In this document: in pieces, positions 16,283-24,949 of the stretch
Numbering within the stretch: position 1 is the stretch's first letter
Layout: each line of letters begins with the position of its first letter
Source of the DNA: Solirubrobacter taibaiensis
GTDB lineage: Bacteria > Actinomycetota > Thermoleophilia > Solirubrobacterales > Solirubrobacteraceae
Length of the DNA: 64,000 bases
Assembly: GCA_027587225.1 (NCBI GenBank)
Contig: JAPDDQ010000013.1
Span: forward strand, 1 to 64,000
Direction of reading: 5' to 3'
Position numbers and translations under genes: made by a program
Notes under the pieces: model-generated
Database searches by the model: none
The model's input: only the letters and a program-made list of their open reading frames with translations
Told to the model about the DNA's origin: nothing

Positions 16283-17115
16283 CCGGCCAGCGCCTCGTCG
16301 CGCAGGACGGTCATCCCCTCCTCGGCGCCGTAGCGCGCGAGCACCGCGCACAGGTTCAGCGCCAGCACCCGCGCCCGCAACGCCTGCTCCTCGCTGACGC
16401 TCCCGTAGGCGCGGAAGAAGTCCGAGCGGCCGTCCGGCCCGAGCAGCGCCCAGACGAGGATCAGGTCGATCGACGGGTCGCCGAGACAGACGTCGCCCCA
16501 GTCGATCACGCCGGCCAACCCTTCGTCGTCGCGGACGAGCAGGTGGCGCAGGTGGAGGTCGCCGTGGCAGACGACGGTCGCCGGTGGACGCTCCAACCCA
16601 CGCGCGTCGCCGAGCCACGGCGGCGTCTCGAGCCCGAGCGCCTCGATCGACTCGACGGTGCGCGCCACGCGGATGCCCATGTCGGCCCGGCCCATCGGGT
16701 CGTCGGGCAGCTCGAAGGTCACGGTCGAGTCGTGCAGCGCGCGCAAGCATTCGCCCAGCGGCCGGCCGAGCGCGTCCCGCGCGTCAGCGGAGAGCCCGAG
16801 CGCCTCGCGCCCTTCGATCAGCTCCGCTCCGAACCACGGCCAGGCGAACTCTTCGGTGGGCTCGCCCACGAACACCGGCGTGGGCACCGGCACAGGCAGC
16901 CGTAACTCCGGCAGAACGGCGATCTCGCGCCACACACCGGGAATCGCCATCGCGCGCCGCGGGAAGCGGAATGCCCACCGCTCGTCGGCCAGCCAGACCG
17001 TGTTGTCCCACCCCTCGCCGATCAGTCGCAGCGAGGCGGGCGTGAAGTGCTGGCCGGCGATCAACCGGCACGCAAGGGCCTCGTCGACGATCCGTTCCGC
17101 GTCCCATTCAGGCAT
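16255..17115 (-). CDS. Aminoglycoside phosphotransferase (APH)-family kinase
   Basis: A 286-residue APH/choline-kinase fold protein. The nucleotide-binding strand region is GEGWDNTVWLADERWAFRFP, the catalytic loop is CHGDLHLRHLLV and the metal-binding motif is GVIDWGDVCLGDPSIDL. In the catalytic loop the usual Asn of HGDxxxxN is His, a substitution that may alter metal binding. Substrate unknown; it need not be a resistance enzyme. It is divergent from the methyltransferase gene, with only 23 bases between start codons. Confidence 0.85.
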   Translation of the reverse strand: MPEWDAERIVDEALACRLIAGQHFTPASLRLIGEGWDNTVWLADERWAFRFPRRAMAIPGVWREIAVLPELRLPVPVPTPVFVGEPTEEFAWPWFGAELIEGREALGLSADARDALGRPLGECLRALHDSTVTFELPDDPMGRADMGIRVARTVESIEALGLETPPWLGDARGLERPPATVVCHGDLHLRHLLVRDDEGLAGVIDWGDVCLGDPSIDLILVWALLGPDGRSDFFRAYGSVSEEQALRARVLALNLCAVLARYGAEEGMTVLRDEALAGYDRASRAL

Positions 17116-17122
17116 CCACTGG

Positions 17123-17128
17123 TAGCGT
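17123..17128 (+). promoter_or_regulatory. Candidate -10 for the methyltransferase/glycosyltransferase gene
   Basis: TAGCGT (TANNNT) ends 10 bases before ATG 17139, with no ribosome site between. This supports a leaderless transcript starting at or close to that ATG rather than at GTG 17127. Confidence 0.45.
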
Positions 17129-17138
17129 GCCGCATCGC

Positions 17139-18815
17139 ATGGCGGTGTGCCGGATCTGCTCGGGGCAACTCGAGCTCCGACTGCGGGGCAACGGTGCGGC
17201 CCTTACGGCTGCCCATTTCTCGCCGTCCGCGCACGTCCCCGGCCAACACGGCGACCTGCTCGAGTGCCGCGAGTGCGGGACGATCCAGCAGCCCGTGCTC
17301 CCCAAGGGCGACGCGCTGCACGAGCTCTACCGCGAGATGCGCGACGACGAGTACCTGGCGGAGGAGGAGGGCCGGCGCGCGACCGCGAACCGTCTGCTCG
17401 ACCTCGTCGGCGCGCACCGCCCGCGCGGGCGCCTGCTCGACGTCGGCTGCGGCCACGGCCTGCTGCTCGACGAAGCCCGCAAGCGCGGCTACGACACCGT
17501 CGGCCTGGAGCTCTCCCGCGAGGCGGCCCGCCATGCGCGCTCGCTCGGGCTGGACGTGCGCGAGATCCCGCTCGAAGGGTTCAGCGAGGGCACCAACGGC
17601 GACGCGCCGGGCGTCTTCGACGCGATCGTCCTCGCGGACGTGATCGAGCACCTCGACGACCCGGTGGCCGCGATCGACCAGTGCGCCGCGCTGCTGAAGC
17701 CCGGCGGCGTGCTGTGCGTCGTCACGCCGGACCCGGCCTCGGTCACCGCGAAGCTCGCGGGCAAGCGCTGGTGGGGCTTCCTGGCCGCGCACACGGTCCT
17801 GCTGCCGCGCCGCACGCTGCGCGAGCTGATCAGCGCCTCCGGGCTCGTGATCTCCGACGACATCCCGTTCGTGCGCACGTTCGCGGCCAAGCGCTGGGTC
17901 GGGGGATTGGCGGAGCGGCTGCCGGCGGGCGACCGCCTCAGCAAACTCGCGGACCGCCTGCCGCCGGTCAAGCTCAGCCTGAGCCTCGGCGACGAGCGCG
18001 TGATCCTCGCGCACCGCACGCCGGTCACGTTCGCCGAGCACCCGCTCCTGCAGCACCTCAACGGGCGCGCGCCGATCCACGTCGTCCTGCCGGCCTACAA
18101 GGCCACGCGCACGATCCCGGACGTCGTCGCGGAGATGCCGGCCAGCGCCGCCGACCGCGCGCTGCTGATCGACGACGCGTCCCCGGACGAGACGACGACG
18201 ATCGCGCTCGCCAACGGCCTCGACGTCCTCCGCCACCCGGCCAACCGGGGCTACGGGGCGAGCCAGAAGACGGGCTACACGCGGGCGCTGCGCGACGGCG
18301 CCGCCGTGATCGTGATGGTCCACGCCGACAATCAGTACGACCCGGGCCTGGTCGCCGACATGGCGGAGCCGATCCTGTCCGGTGACGCCGACGTCGTGAT
18401 CGGCTCCCGGCTGCTCGTCGATCGCGCGCTCGCGGGCGGGATGCCGCGCTGGAAGTGGGTCGGCAACCGGCTGCTGACCAGCATCGAGAACAAGGCCTTC
18501 GGCGTGCGCTTCTCCGAGTACCACACGGGCTATCGCGCCTTCTCCGCCGACTTCCTGCGCTCGATCCCGTTCCTGCGCAACTCGGACGACTTCGTGTTCG
18601 ACCAGGAGATCTTCGCCCAGATGCTGGCCCGCAAGGCGCGGGTGATGGAGATCCCGATCCCGACGCGCTACTTCCACGAGGCGTCGAGCGTCGACTTCGT
18701 GACCAGCCTCCGGTACGCCTTCAAGACGCTGTGGGTGCTCGGCCGCTACCGGCTCGACCGCCGCTGGGCCCTGTTGCGCCGACCCGCCGCATGGCTTTCA
18801 GCGCACGACGACTAG
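17139..18815 (+). CDS. Fusion of SAM methyltransferase and family 2 glycosyltransferase
   Basis: About 558 residues. An N-terminal zinc-ribbon-like CRICSG...CRECG pair is followed by a class I methyltransferase with LLDVGCGHGLLLDEA and DVIEHLDDP. From about residue 310 a GT2 (DPM1-like) domain follows: HVVLPAYKATRTI, LLIDDASPDET and MVHADNQYDP. The GT2 part resembles dolichol/undecaprenyl-phosphate sugar transferases that charge a lipid carrier at the membrane, although no clear membrane segment is present. The next gene, a GT39-like membrane glycosyltransferase that uses such lipid-linked sugars, overlaps by 25 bases. Together they suggest a cell-surface glycosylation step. Confidence 0.87.
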   Translation: MAVCRICSGQLELRLRGNGAALTAAHFSPSAHVPGQHGDLLECRECGTIQQPVLPKGDALHELYREMRDDEYLAEEEGRRATANRLLDLVGAHRPRGRLLDVGCGHGLLLDEARKRGYDTVGLELSREAARHARSLGLDVREIPLEGFSEGTNGDAPGVFDAIVLADVIEHLDDPVAAIDQCAALLKPGGVLCVVTPDPASVTAKLAGKRWWGFLAAHTVLLPRRTLRELISASGLVISDDIPFVRTFAAKRWVGGLAERLPAGDRLSKLADRLPPVKLSLSLGDERVILAHRTPVTFAEHPLLQHLNGRAPIHVVLPAYKATRTIPDVVAEMPASAADRALLIDDASPDETTTIALANGLDVLRHPANRGYGASQKTGYTRALRDGAAVIVMVHADNQYDPGLVADMAEPILSGDADVVIGSRLLVDRALAGGMPRWKWVGNRLLTSIENKAFGVRFSEYHTGYRAFSADFLRSIPFLRNSDDFVFDQEIFAQMLARKARVMEIPIPTRYFHEASSVDFVTSLRYAFKTLWVLGRYRLDRRWALLRRPAAWLSAHDD

Positions 18816-19990
18816 CCATCGCGATTCTCGTCGCCGCGCTGGCGATCCGCGTCGCGTGGGTGTTCGCGACGCCGGACTACCGGCTGGTGCACGACGCGCT
18901 GGACTACAACCGGCACGCGATCTCGCTCGCCAACGGTGACGGCTTCGCGCTGAGCTACGGCCGCGAGACGGCGTTCCGCCCGCCCGCCTATCCGATCTTC
19001 CTCGCCGCCGTGTACTGGATCTTCGGCCCGTCGCTGGAGTGGGCGCGGCTCGCGAACGCGCTGGTGGGAACAGGGATCGTGGCGCTGATCGGCGTGATCT
19101 CGCTGCAGGTCTGGAACCAGCGCGTGGCGCTGATCGCGATGGCGCTCGGCGCCGTGTACATCCCACTCATCCTCGTCGGGCAGTCGGTGATGAGCGAGCC
19201 GCTGTTCGTGCTCTGCATGCTCGGGGCGATCGCCTGTGCGCTCAAGCGCTGGGCACTCGCGGCGGGCGTCCTGATGGGCCTCGCGATCCTCGGCCGCGCG
19301 AACGCGCTGATCCTCCTGCTCCCACTCGCGTGGGCGGTCTGGAAGGGGCCGAAGCCGGCGCTGATCATGATCGTCGCGGCCGCGCTGACCGTGATCCCGT
19401 GGACGATCCGCAACTACGTCGTGCTCGACCAGTTCGTCCCCGTCTCCACGCAGCTCGGCTCCGCGCTCGCCGGCACCTACAACAGCGAGGCGATGAACAA
19501 CAAGGAGAACCCGGCCGCGTGGATGTCGCTCAAGCGCGTCGACGACTACCGGCCGATCTTCAACCGCCTGCGCGAGACGAACGAGGCCGTGCTCGAGAAA
19601 CAGCTGCGCAGCGCGTCGCTCGACTACATCAAGGCGCACCCGGGGGCGCCGCTGAAGGTCGCGTGGTGGACAAGCCGGCGCATGCTCGACCTCGGCGGCT
19701 GGGACTGGGCGATCCACACCGCGGGCACGGTGTCGGCCGGTAAGCGCGCCGGAGCCGCGGGGATCATCTGCTTCTGGGTGTTCGCGATCCTGGCCGTGAT
19801 CGGCGCGTTCACGCAGCGGGCGCGGGAAGCCCCGCTGTGGCTGTGGTCCGTCCCGCTGCTGATGTACCTCGGCGTCGTCTTCCTCGTGGTGGAGACACCG
19901 CGCTACCGGATGGCGATCGATCCGTTCGTGATCATGCTCGCCGCGCTGGCGATCTCAGCGGTTGCGGCCAAGCGGACCAAGGTCCCATAG
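18791..19990 (+). CDS. GT39/ArnT-like membrane glycosyltransferase
   Basis: A 399-residue polytopic protein with about ten hydrophobic segments. The first loop carries DALDYNRHAISLANGDGF and FRPPAYPIFLAAVYW, typical of the PMT/ArnT superfamily, where an acidic residue in the first periplasmic loop is catalytic. These enzymes move a sugar from a polyprenyl-phosphate carrier to a protein or glycolipid outside the membrane. Start ATG 18791 overlaps the fused methyltransferase/GT2 gene by 25 bases. The 3' end overlaps the convergent patatin gene by 36 bases. Acceptor unknown. Confidence 0.82.
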   Translation: MAFSARRLAIAILVAALAIRVAWVFATPDYRLVHDALDYNRHAISLANGDGFALSYGRETAFRPPAYPIFLAAVYWIFGPSLEWARLANALVGTGIVALIGVISLQVWNQRVALIAMALGAVYIPLILVGQSVMSEPLFVLCMLGAIACALKRWALAAGVLMGLAILGRANALILLLPLAWAVWKGPKPALIMIVAAALTVIPWTIRNYVVLDQFVPVSTQLGSALAGTYNSEAMNNKENPAAWMSLKRVDDYRPIFNRLRETNEAVLEKQLRSASLDYIKAHPGAPLKVAWWTSRRMLDLGGWDWAIHTAGTVSAGKRAGAAGIICFWVFAILAVIGAFTQRAREAPLWLWSVPLLMYLGVVFLVVETPRYRMAIDPFVIMLAALAISAVAAKRTKVP

Positions 19991-21109
19991 CCCGTCGTCA
20001 TGCGGCTCGTCGAGCCAGGCGCGCGCGTCGGCGCGGCCTCGTTCGATCAGCGCCTTCGCGAACTCCGGCGCGAAGAACAGATAGCTGAGCAGCTCGCCGT
20101 GGAGCGGGTCGGCGTCGGCGTCGATCAGCCGCCCGAGGAACGCGAGCTGCGGGGATCGTGCCGCGTGCAGGAGCCCGCCGTAGTGGCGGCGGAACACTTC
20201 GCGCGCGATCTGCCCGATCGTGTCGCGCTCGGGCGGCGCGACGAAGATGTACGGGATCTGGCGCTCTGGCCCCGCGAGCCGGTTGATCGTGGTGAGCGTC
20301 TGCAGGTCTTCGACGAGCGGGTCGGCGAGCAGCGCGTCGAGCACGAGCGCGGCGCCCGCGGCCAGGTCGGGCCGCTCGTCGCCCGCGAGCGGGGTCCCGG
20401 GCGCGATCGAGTGCAGGCCGATGACGATCACGCGCCGGGCGCCGAACGCCAGCGCGGGCTTGATCGGTGCGTTCAGGCGCGTGCCGCCGTCGAAGTGCCA
20501 GCCGTCGTCCAATCGCACCGCCGGGAACAGCGCCGGGATCGCGGACGAGGCGCGCACGTGCGTCTCGGTCAGCGCCGCGGGCACGTAGTCGATCCCGCGC
20601 TTGTCGTCGCGCACCTGGTCGGGCTTCCCGCCGGTGTGGAAGACGATGCTGCGGCCGGTGCGCGCGGACAGCGTCACCACCGCGGCGGTGATGAGCTGCT
20701 GGTTGGCGACGTGCTCCGCGATGGCCGGGAACGGGATCGCGCGCTTGAGCGTGGGGCCGAGCGGCGTGGTGTCCAGCAGCGACGGGATGTCGAGCGACAG
20801 CAGGCCGGTGAAGTTCACGGCGCCGCGGGCGAGCCGCTCGAGGTCCTTCAAAGACGGCGACGCGGACACGTCGCCCCACTCCAGGTTCTCCCACACGGCG
20901 CGCCCGGCAGCGAGCGTCGGGTCGCCGCCGTCGGGGACGGTCGCGGCGACGTAGGTGCCGTTGATGGCGCCGACGCTCGCGCCGACGATGATGTTCGGGC
21001 GCTCGTCGCGCGGGAGCGCGGGCAGCAGCACCGACAGCACGCCGGCCTCGTACGCGCCGCGGGCACCGCCGCCCGCGAGCACGAGGCCGACGGGATCACG
21101 CGAGGGCAC
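19955..21109 (-). CDS. Patatin-like phospholipase
   Basis: A 384-residue patatin with a Ser-Asp dyad: oxyanion loop GGGARGAYEAG (13-23), nucleophile elbow GASVGAING (Ser45) and FDGGTRLN (Asp207). Patatins hydrolyse acyl chains from membrane lipids; several are effectors that kill phage-infected cells (CBASS), while others are housekeeping lipases. Start is GTG 21109, lying 14 bases inside the end of the HEPN-like gene. This overlap places it as the last gene of the sigma/HTH/protease/ATPase run. A DUF3336-like or membrane region is absent. The neighbourhood makes an effector role plausible but unproven. Confidence 0.88.
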   Translation of the reverse strand: MPSRDPVGLVLAGGGARGAYEAGVLSVLLPALPRDERPNIIVGASVGAINGTYVAATVPDGGDPTLAAGRAVWENLEWGDVSASPSLKDLERLARGAVNFTGLLSLDIPSLLDTTPLGPTLKRAIPFPAIAEHVANQQLITAAVVTLSARTGRSIVFHTGGKPDQVRDDKRGIDYVPAALTETHVRASSAIPALFPAVRLDDGWHFDGGTRLNAPIKPALAFGARRVIVIGLHSIAPGTPLAGDERPDLAAGAALVLDALLADPLVEDLQTLTTINRLAGPERQIPYIFVAPPERDTIGQIAREVFRRHYGGLLHAARSPQLAFLGRLIDADADPLHGELLSYLFFAPEFAKALIERGRADARAWLDEPHDDGLWDLGPLGRNR

Positions 21110-21473
21110 GCGCGACCGTCTTGAGAAAGTCCCGGGCGGTGGCGAGGTGGGTGCGCAGCTCGTCCTGCGTGAGCCCGACCTCGTACGCGCGGTGGTGGCA
21201 CGCGTTCGAGAGCGCCGTCCAGGCGAAGTCGGCCTCGCGCGCCTCCGGCTTGTCGCCGAGGAAGGCCGGCAGGCAGACCCAGCGGTCGCGCGCGCTCGTC
21301 TCCAGCATGCCGGGCGACTTGTCGTTCCAGAACACGTCGAGCGAGCGTTCCAGCGACTGCCGGATCAGTGCCGCGGCCGCGTGCGGCCACGCGCCGCTCG
21401 TGCGCGGATCGAACTCGTCCAGCTGCCGTTGCGCCTCGTCGAGGACCTTGCTGACGGTGAGGCGCTCGCTCAT
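21096..21473 (-). CDS. Small HEPN-like helical protein, 125 aa
   Basis: An all-helical protein with a conserved-looking core: ALIRQSLERSLDVFW, then WTALSNACHHRAYEVGLTQDEL. The spacing and the His-containing helix recall HEPN-type proteins, many of which are RNases or partners of ATPases in abortive-infection systems. The strict RX4-6H motif is not clear, so the class is tentative. It overlaps the ATPase stop by ATGA and the patatin start by 14 bases, so all three are probably translated in a fixed ratio. Confidence 0.6.
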   Translation of the reverse strand: MSERLTVSKVLDEAQRQLDEFDPRTSGAWPHAAAALIRQSLERSLDVFWNDKSPGMLETSARDRWVCLPAFLGDKPEAREADFAWTALSNACHHRAYEVGLTQDELRTHLATARDFLKTVARALA

Positions 21474-23788
21474 TTCGCGTTGGTGTTGAGCTCGCGGATG
21501 AACACGCGCGTGGTGTCCGGCAGGCGAGCGAGCGTCTCGCGCTCGAGCGGGTTGCCGTGCGCGCCGCGGTTGAGCGCCGTCACGAGCGCGGCCATCGGTT
21601 CGCCGTAGCGGCGCTTGACCTCGCCGCCGACCTCGCCCTGGCGGCCGGCGTCGCCGAACAGCACGAGCGCGAGCGTCTCTCTGAGGCTGCGGGCCTCGGC
21701 GATCTGCTCGTCCGCCTCGTTGAGGTCAGTGCCGTGCTGAGCGGCGCGCCGGCGCACGATGTTCGCGGCGGCGGCCTCTACGGCGGAGCGGCAGAACATC
21801 GGGACGACGCGGGCCTGGACCTCGGGCGGCAGGCGGTCCGGCTTGGCGTAGCCGCGGGCGCCGTCGAGGTAGCGCTGGACCGGGCTGCGCGACTCCTGCA
21901 CGTCCACCGAGGACTGGGCGCGGCGGTCGACGTGGAGCATCGTCGCGTCCAGGCGCAGCCGTCTGATCGCCTCGGGGAGGCGATCGTCATGCGTGAAGAC
22001 GACGATCTGGCGCGTGCGGGCGGCGCGGTGCAGGACCTTGGCCAGGCCGTCGACCTTCGACGGGTCCATCGCCTGCACGGGGTCGTCGATCACGGCGAAG
22101 CGGAACGGCGACTCGTCGAGCGCGGCTCGTGGCAGGAAGACGGAGACCGAGAGCGCGAGCAGCTCACCCTGGGACATGACGCCGAGCGCGTTGGCCTCGG
22201 TGTCGTCCGCGCGCACGTCGAAGTCCGCGCGGCCGCCCTTGCCGACCTTCTTGAGCGTGATCTCGTGCAGGTCGACGCTCGACCCCTGGCGCAGCTCGCC
22301 CCAGTTGGCGATCGCGGCCTGGCTGATCGGTGCGAAGCGCTCGCGTCGCAGCTCGTCGGTGGCGCCCTTGAGCCACTTCTCGGCGTCCTTGACGGCCTTC
22401 AGCGTGACGGCCTTGGCCTCGACGTCCTGGGCCTGGGCGAGCCAGCGGCGCAGGTCGCCGGCGAGCTCCTGCCAGGCCGCGCCCTTGCGCTCGAGCTCCG
22501 CGGCTGCCTTCTGGGTGAGCTCGCGCAGGAGGGCAACCGACGCCTTGGTGGCGGCTTCGTCGCCGCGCTCGAGCTCGAACTCCTCGGCGAGGCCGAGATG
22601 CTGCGCGGCCTTCGGGGCGGCGAGCGCGTTGCCGTCGAGCAGCGACTCCGCCCGGCGGCGCGCGACCATGAGCTTGGCGTTGGCCTGCGTGAGCGCCGTC
22701 GCCTGCTCCTCCAGCTGCGCCGCTTCCTCCGTGGCCGCCTTCACCCACGCGTCGTCCAGCACGTCCGGCGTCTTGCACACCGGGCAGTCCTCGCCGTCCC
22801 GGACCGCGAGCGCCTGGCGCAGCAGCGTGGCGAGCGAGGTTGCGCGGGCGGCGTCGGTCGCGCTGGCGTCGGCGTGCTCGCGCTCGGCGCCTTTGAGGTC
22901 CTGGAACGCGTCGCGGATCTGCTCGTCGGATGGGAGGGCGAGGCCGGAGAGGCGGCGCAGGAGCGTCAGGTCCTCGGTGTAGCTCGGCGTCTCCTCCAGC
23001 AGCCCGGCCAGCTGGGTGAGGTCCGGCTTGCGGCCGCCGATCACGGCCTTCACGAGCGCGGCGCGGTCATCGTCGGGGTCCAGCCGGGCGACGAGCTGGT
23101 CCTTCTCGCCGCCGACCGCCTTGCGCTGGGCGTCGTAGGTGAGCCGCGTCTGGGCGAGCGAGGCGGCGAGCGCGTCCAGGTCGCCGAGGCCGAGCACCGG
23201 CGTGAGCGCGTCGTACAGCGAGCTGAGCGTGTCGAACATCGTCGCCAGCTCGGCGTAGGCCAGGAACGGGCGGAACGACGGCAGGTCGCGATCCCACCCG
23301 TGCTCATTCAGGACGGCGGCGGGGACGGCACGGCCGCTGGCGTCGCCGTAGAGCGCGCCGTGCGGCCACTCCTGCGTGAGCGGCACCGTGTCGCCGCCCT
23401 CCAGCTGCAGCTCCGCGGTGATCTTGGTCGGCCCGGTGAAGTGCAGGCACTGCCACGTCTCACTCCACGCCTTCGGGCGCTTCTCCCAGCGCTTGAGCGC
23501 GCCGGTCATCAGCAGCTCCAGGCCCTCGGCGAACGAGGACTTGCCGCTGCCGTTGCGGCCCACGACCACGGTCAGACCCGGCGCGGGCTCGAGCTTGAGC
23601 GTCGCCGGCCGCCCGATCCCGCGGAACCCCTCGACCGTGACCTCCTTCAGCCACACCGGCGGCGAGGCGTCGGTGGTCGGCGGCGGCGCGGCCGCATCCG
23701 CCGCGAGCTCGATGACGCTCTTGGCCTCGGCGTCGAGCTCACTCGTCTCGAGCCGCTCCAACAGCAGGGTGCGCAGGACGGGGTCCAT
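21470..23788 (-). CDS. Rad50/RloC-like SMC ATPase with zinc-hook CPVC motif
   Basis: A 772-residue ABC/SMC-type ATPase. Walker A is GRNGSGKSS (77-85), signature MSQGELLALSV (538-548), Walker B FAVIDDPVQAMDP (564-576) and H-loop FTHDDR (598-603). Between them lies a helical, coiled-coil-like region with CPVC at 335-338, the Rad50/RloC zinc-hook pattern. Residues about 640-772 form an extra helical domain with LNRGAHGNP, HEPN-like in feel. RloC, a known phage-exclusion anticodon nuclease, has a similar build. ATG 23788 shares one base with the ImmA/IrrE stop (TGATG); the frame continuing upstream is shadow. It probably senses DNA ends or damage and drives the partner effectors. Confidence 0.85.
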   Translation of the reverse strand: MDPVLRTLLLERLETSELDAEAKSVIELAADAAAPPPTTDASPPVWLKEVTVEGFRGIGRPATLKLEPAPGLTVVVGRNGSGKSSFAEGLELLMTGALKRWEKRPKAWSETWQCLHFTGPTKITAELQLEGGDTVPLTQEWPHGALYGDASGRAVPAAVLNEHGWDRDLPSFRPFLAYAELATMFDTLSSLYDALTPVLGLGDLDALAASLAQTRLTYDAQRKAVGGEKDQLVARLDPDDDRAALVKAVIGGRKPDLTQLAGLLEETPSYTEDLTLLRRLSGLALPSDEQIRDAFQDLKGAEREHADASATDAARATSLATLLRQALAVRDGEDCPVCKTPDVLDDAWVKAATEEAAQLEEQATALTQANAKLMVARRRAESLLDGNALAAPKAAQHLGLAEEFELERGDEAATKASVALLRELTQKAAAELERKGAAWQELAGDLRRWLAQAQDVEAKAVTLKAVKDAEKWLKGATDELRRERFAPISQAAIANWGELRQGSSVDLHEITLKKVGKGGRADFDVRADDTEANALGVMSQGELLALSVSVFLPRAALDESPFRFAVIDDPVQAMDPSKVDGLAKVLHRAARTRQIVVFTHDDRLPEAIRRLRLDATMLHVDRRAQSSVDVQESRSPVQRYLDGARGYAKPDRLPPEVQARVVPMFCRSAVEAAAANIVRRRAAQHGTDLNEADEQIAEARSLRETLALVLFGDAGRQGEVGGEVKRRYGEPMAALVTALNRGAHGNPLERETLARLPDTTRVFIRELNTNAK

Positions 23789-24309
23789 CAGAAGAGGCTC
23801 GCAATTCGGCGTTGGGTGGCGGCGATCGAGCTCCCGAACGTACGGCACAGCGTGGCCACGTCGCCCTGCGCGCGGGCGTGCTCGCGCACGAACAGCCACT
23901 GCGGCATGAGCAGCGCCGCCGCGAACGCGCTGGCCTCCTCCTCGATGTCGCGCGCCTTGGCCTCCGCCTCGTTGACCCGGCAGAACAGCGCCTGCTGGCC
24001 CGCGGCGCGGTGCATCACCCAGTGGCCGAGCTCGTGGCCGATCGTGAATCGGCGGCGCGGCGGCCACTGCTTGGCCTCGTGCGCGTTGACCCAGATCTCG
24101 CCGCGCGCGGGGAGTAGGAGACCCGAGAGCGCGTGATGCTCCACGAGCGGCGCCCCGGGCGCGCTGGCCATGTCCTCGACGTCGCGGACGAGGAGCCCGA
24201 ACTGCGTGTCCGCGATGTCCTCGACCGGCACGGGGAGCGTGTCCTGGTCCCACACGTACGTTGGGAGCTGGGCCAGGACGGCTTCGGCTCGTTCCTCGAC
24301 GTCTCGCAT
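23788..24309 (-). CDS. ImmA/IrrE-family metallopeptidase
   Basis: A 173-residue zinc protease of the ImmA/IrrE (DUF955) family with the HExxH motif in FTIGHELGHWVMH near residues 89-101. ImmA and PprI/IrrE proteins cut HTH repressors (ImmR, DdrO) in response to DNA damage. Here the HTH gene lies just upstream with a 28-base gap. Start ATG 24309 has GGGGAG four bases before it. The stop overlaps the ATPase start by one base. This gives a plausible damage-triggered switch for the ATPase module. Confidence 0.85.
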   Translation of the reverse strand: MRDVEERAEAVLAQLPTYVWDQDTLPVPVEDIADTQFGLLVRDVEDMASAPGAPLVEHHALSGLLLPARGEIWVNAHEAKQWPPRRRFTIGHELGHWVMHRAAGQQALFCRVNEAEAKARDIEEEASAFAAALLMPQWLFVREHARAQGDVATLCRTFGSSIAATQRRIASLF

Positions 24310-24337
24310 GCGCTCCCCGCGATCGTAGAAGGCGGGG

Positions 24338-24949
24338 TCAGCCGCTCGTGAACAGCTCGTCGACCTCGTCGCGCGCGGGGCGGCGGGCGCGCATCGGGGC
24401 CGCGGCGGGCGCGGCGGGGGCGGAGGCGACCCGGGCGAACGCCTCCCCGCCGGCCCTGGGCGGGGCGGAGGTCGCTTCGCCCGCGCGGCGCAGGACGTCG
24501 GCGCTCTCGCCGACGAGGCGGCCCAGGGCTTCCAGGACGCGCTGGGAGACGCCGGCGGACGGGAGCGTGCCCTGCTCCATCGCGTGGTAGTAGGCGCCGA
24601 CCTTCGCCTCGCGGCCGGGGAGGTCGAGTGCGGCGGCCAGCTGGGTGACCAGATCTGACCGCCGCATCCGGGCGCGGTCACGGAGCCGGGGCAGAAGCGA
24701 CGGCCACGTGCCCGACGAACCGTACAAAGTCCGGTCGAGATCGTCGACCAGGCCGTGTGCGGGCGAGGCCGTGAACGCGGCGCGGCTGAACGCGCGGCGC
24801 GGGGCACGGGCGAGATACCCGTCGAGCAGGGCGGAGAGCTCCGCGCGGGCGCCCTCGTCGGCGCGCGCGAGGTACGCGGACGGGTCGGCGACGCCGCCCG
24901 CTCGGTCCTCGGCGATGAACTCGGCCAGTAGCTGGTCGACGTCGGTCAT
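24338..24949 (-). CDS. HTH protein, candidate repressor or anti-sigma partner
   Basis: A 203-residue protein. The first 60 residues are acidic and helical (MTDVDQLLAEFIAEDRAGG), a mid-region around 93-140 reads like an HTH (RRSDLVTQLAAALDLPGREA, then YYHAMEQGTLPSAG), and the tail is alanine/proline-rich. It overlaps the sigma factor stop by ATGA and precedes the ImmA/IrrE gene, matching HTH/protease pairs such as ImmR/ImmA. It could repress the operon, hold the sigma factor, or both, and be cleaved by the protease. The family is not firmly recognised. Confidence 0.65.
   Translation of the reverse strand: MTDVDQLLAEFIAEDRAGGVADPSAYLARADEGARAELSALLDGYLARAPRRAFSRAAFTASPAHGLVDDLDRTLYGSSGTWPSLLPRLRDRARMRRSDLVTQLAAALDLPGREAKVGAYYHAMEQGTLPSAGVSQRVLEALGRLVGESADVLRRAGEATSAPPRAGGEAFARVASAPAAPAAAPMRARRPARDEVDELFTSG

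Noticed and set aside
21557..24136. An 859-residue plus-strand frame under the ATPase and protease
   Set aside because: Shadow sequence; Walker and HELGH motifs are on the other strand.
23791..24253. N-terminal extension of the ATPase frame
   Set aside because: The extra 155 codons are Arg/Gly-rich and overlap the HELGH protease; ATG 23788 shares TGATG with its stop.
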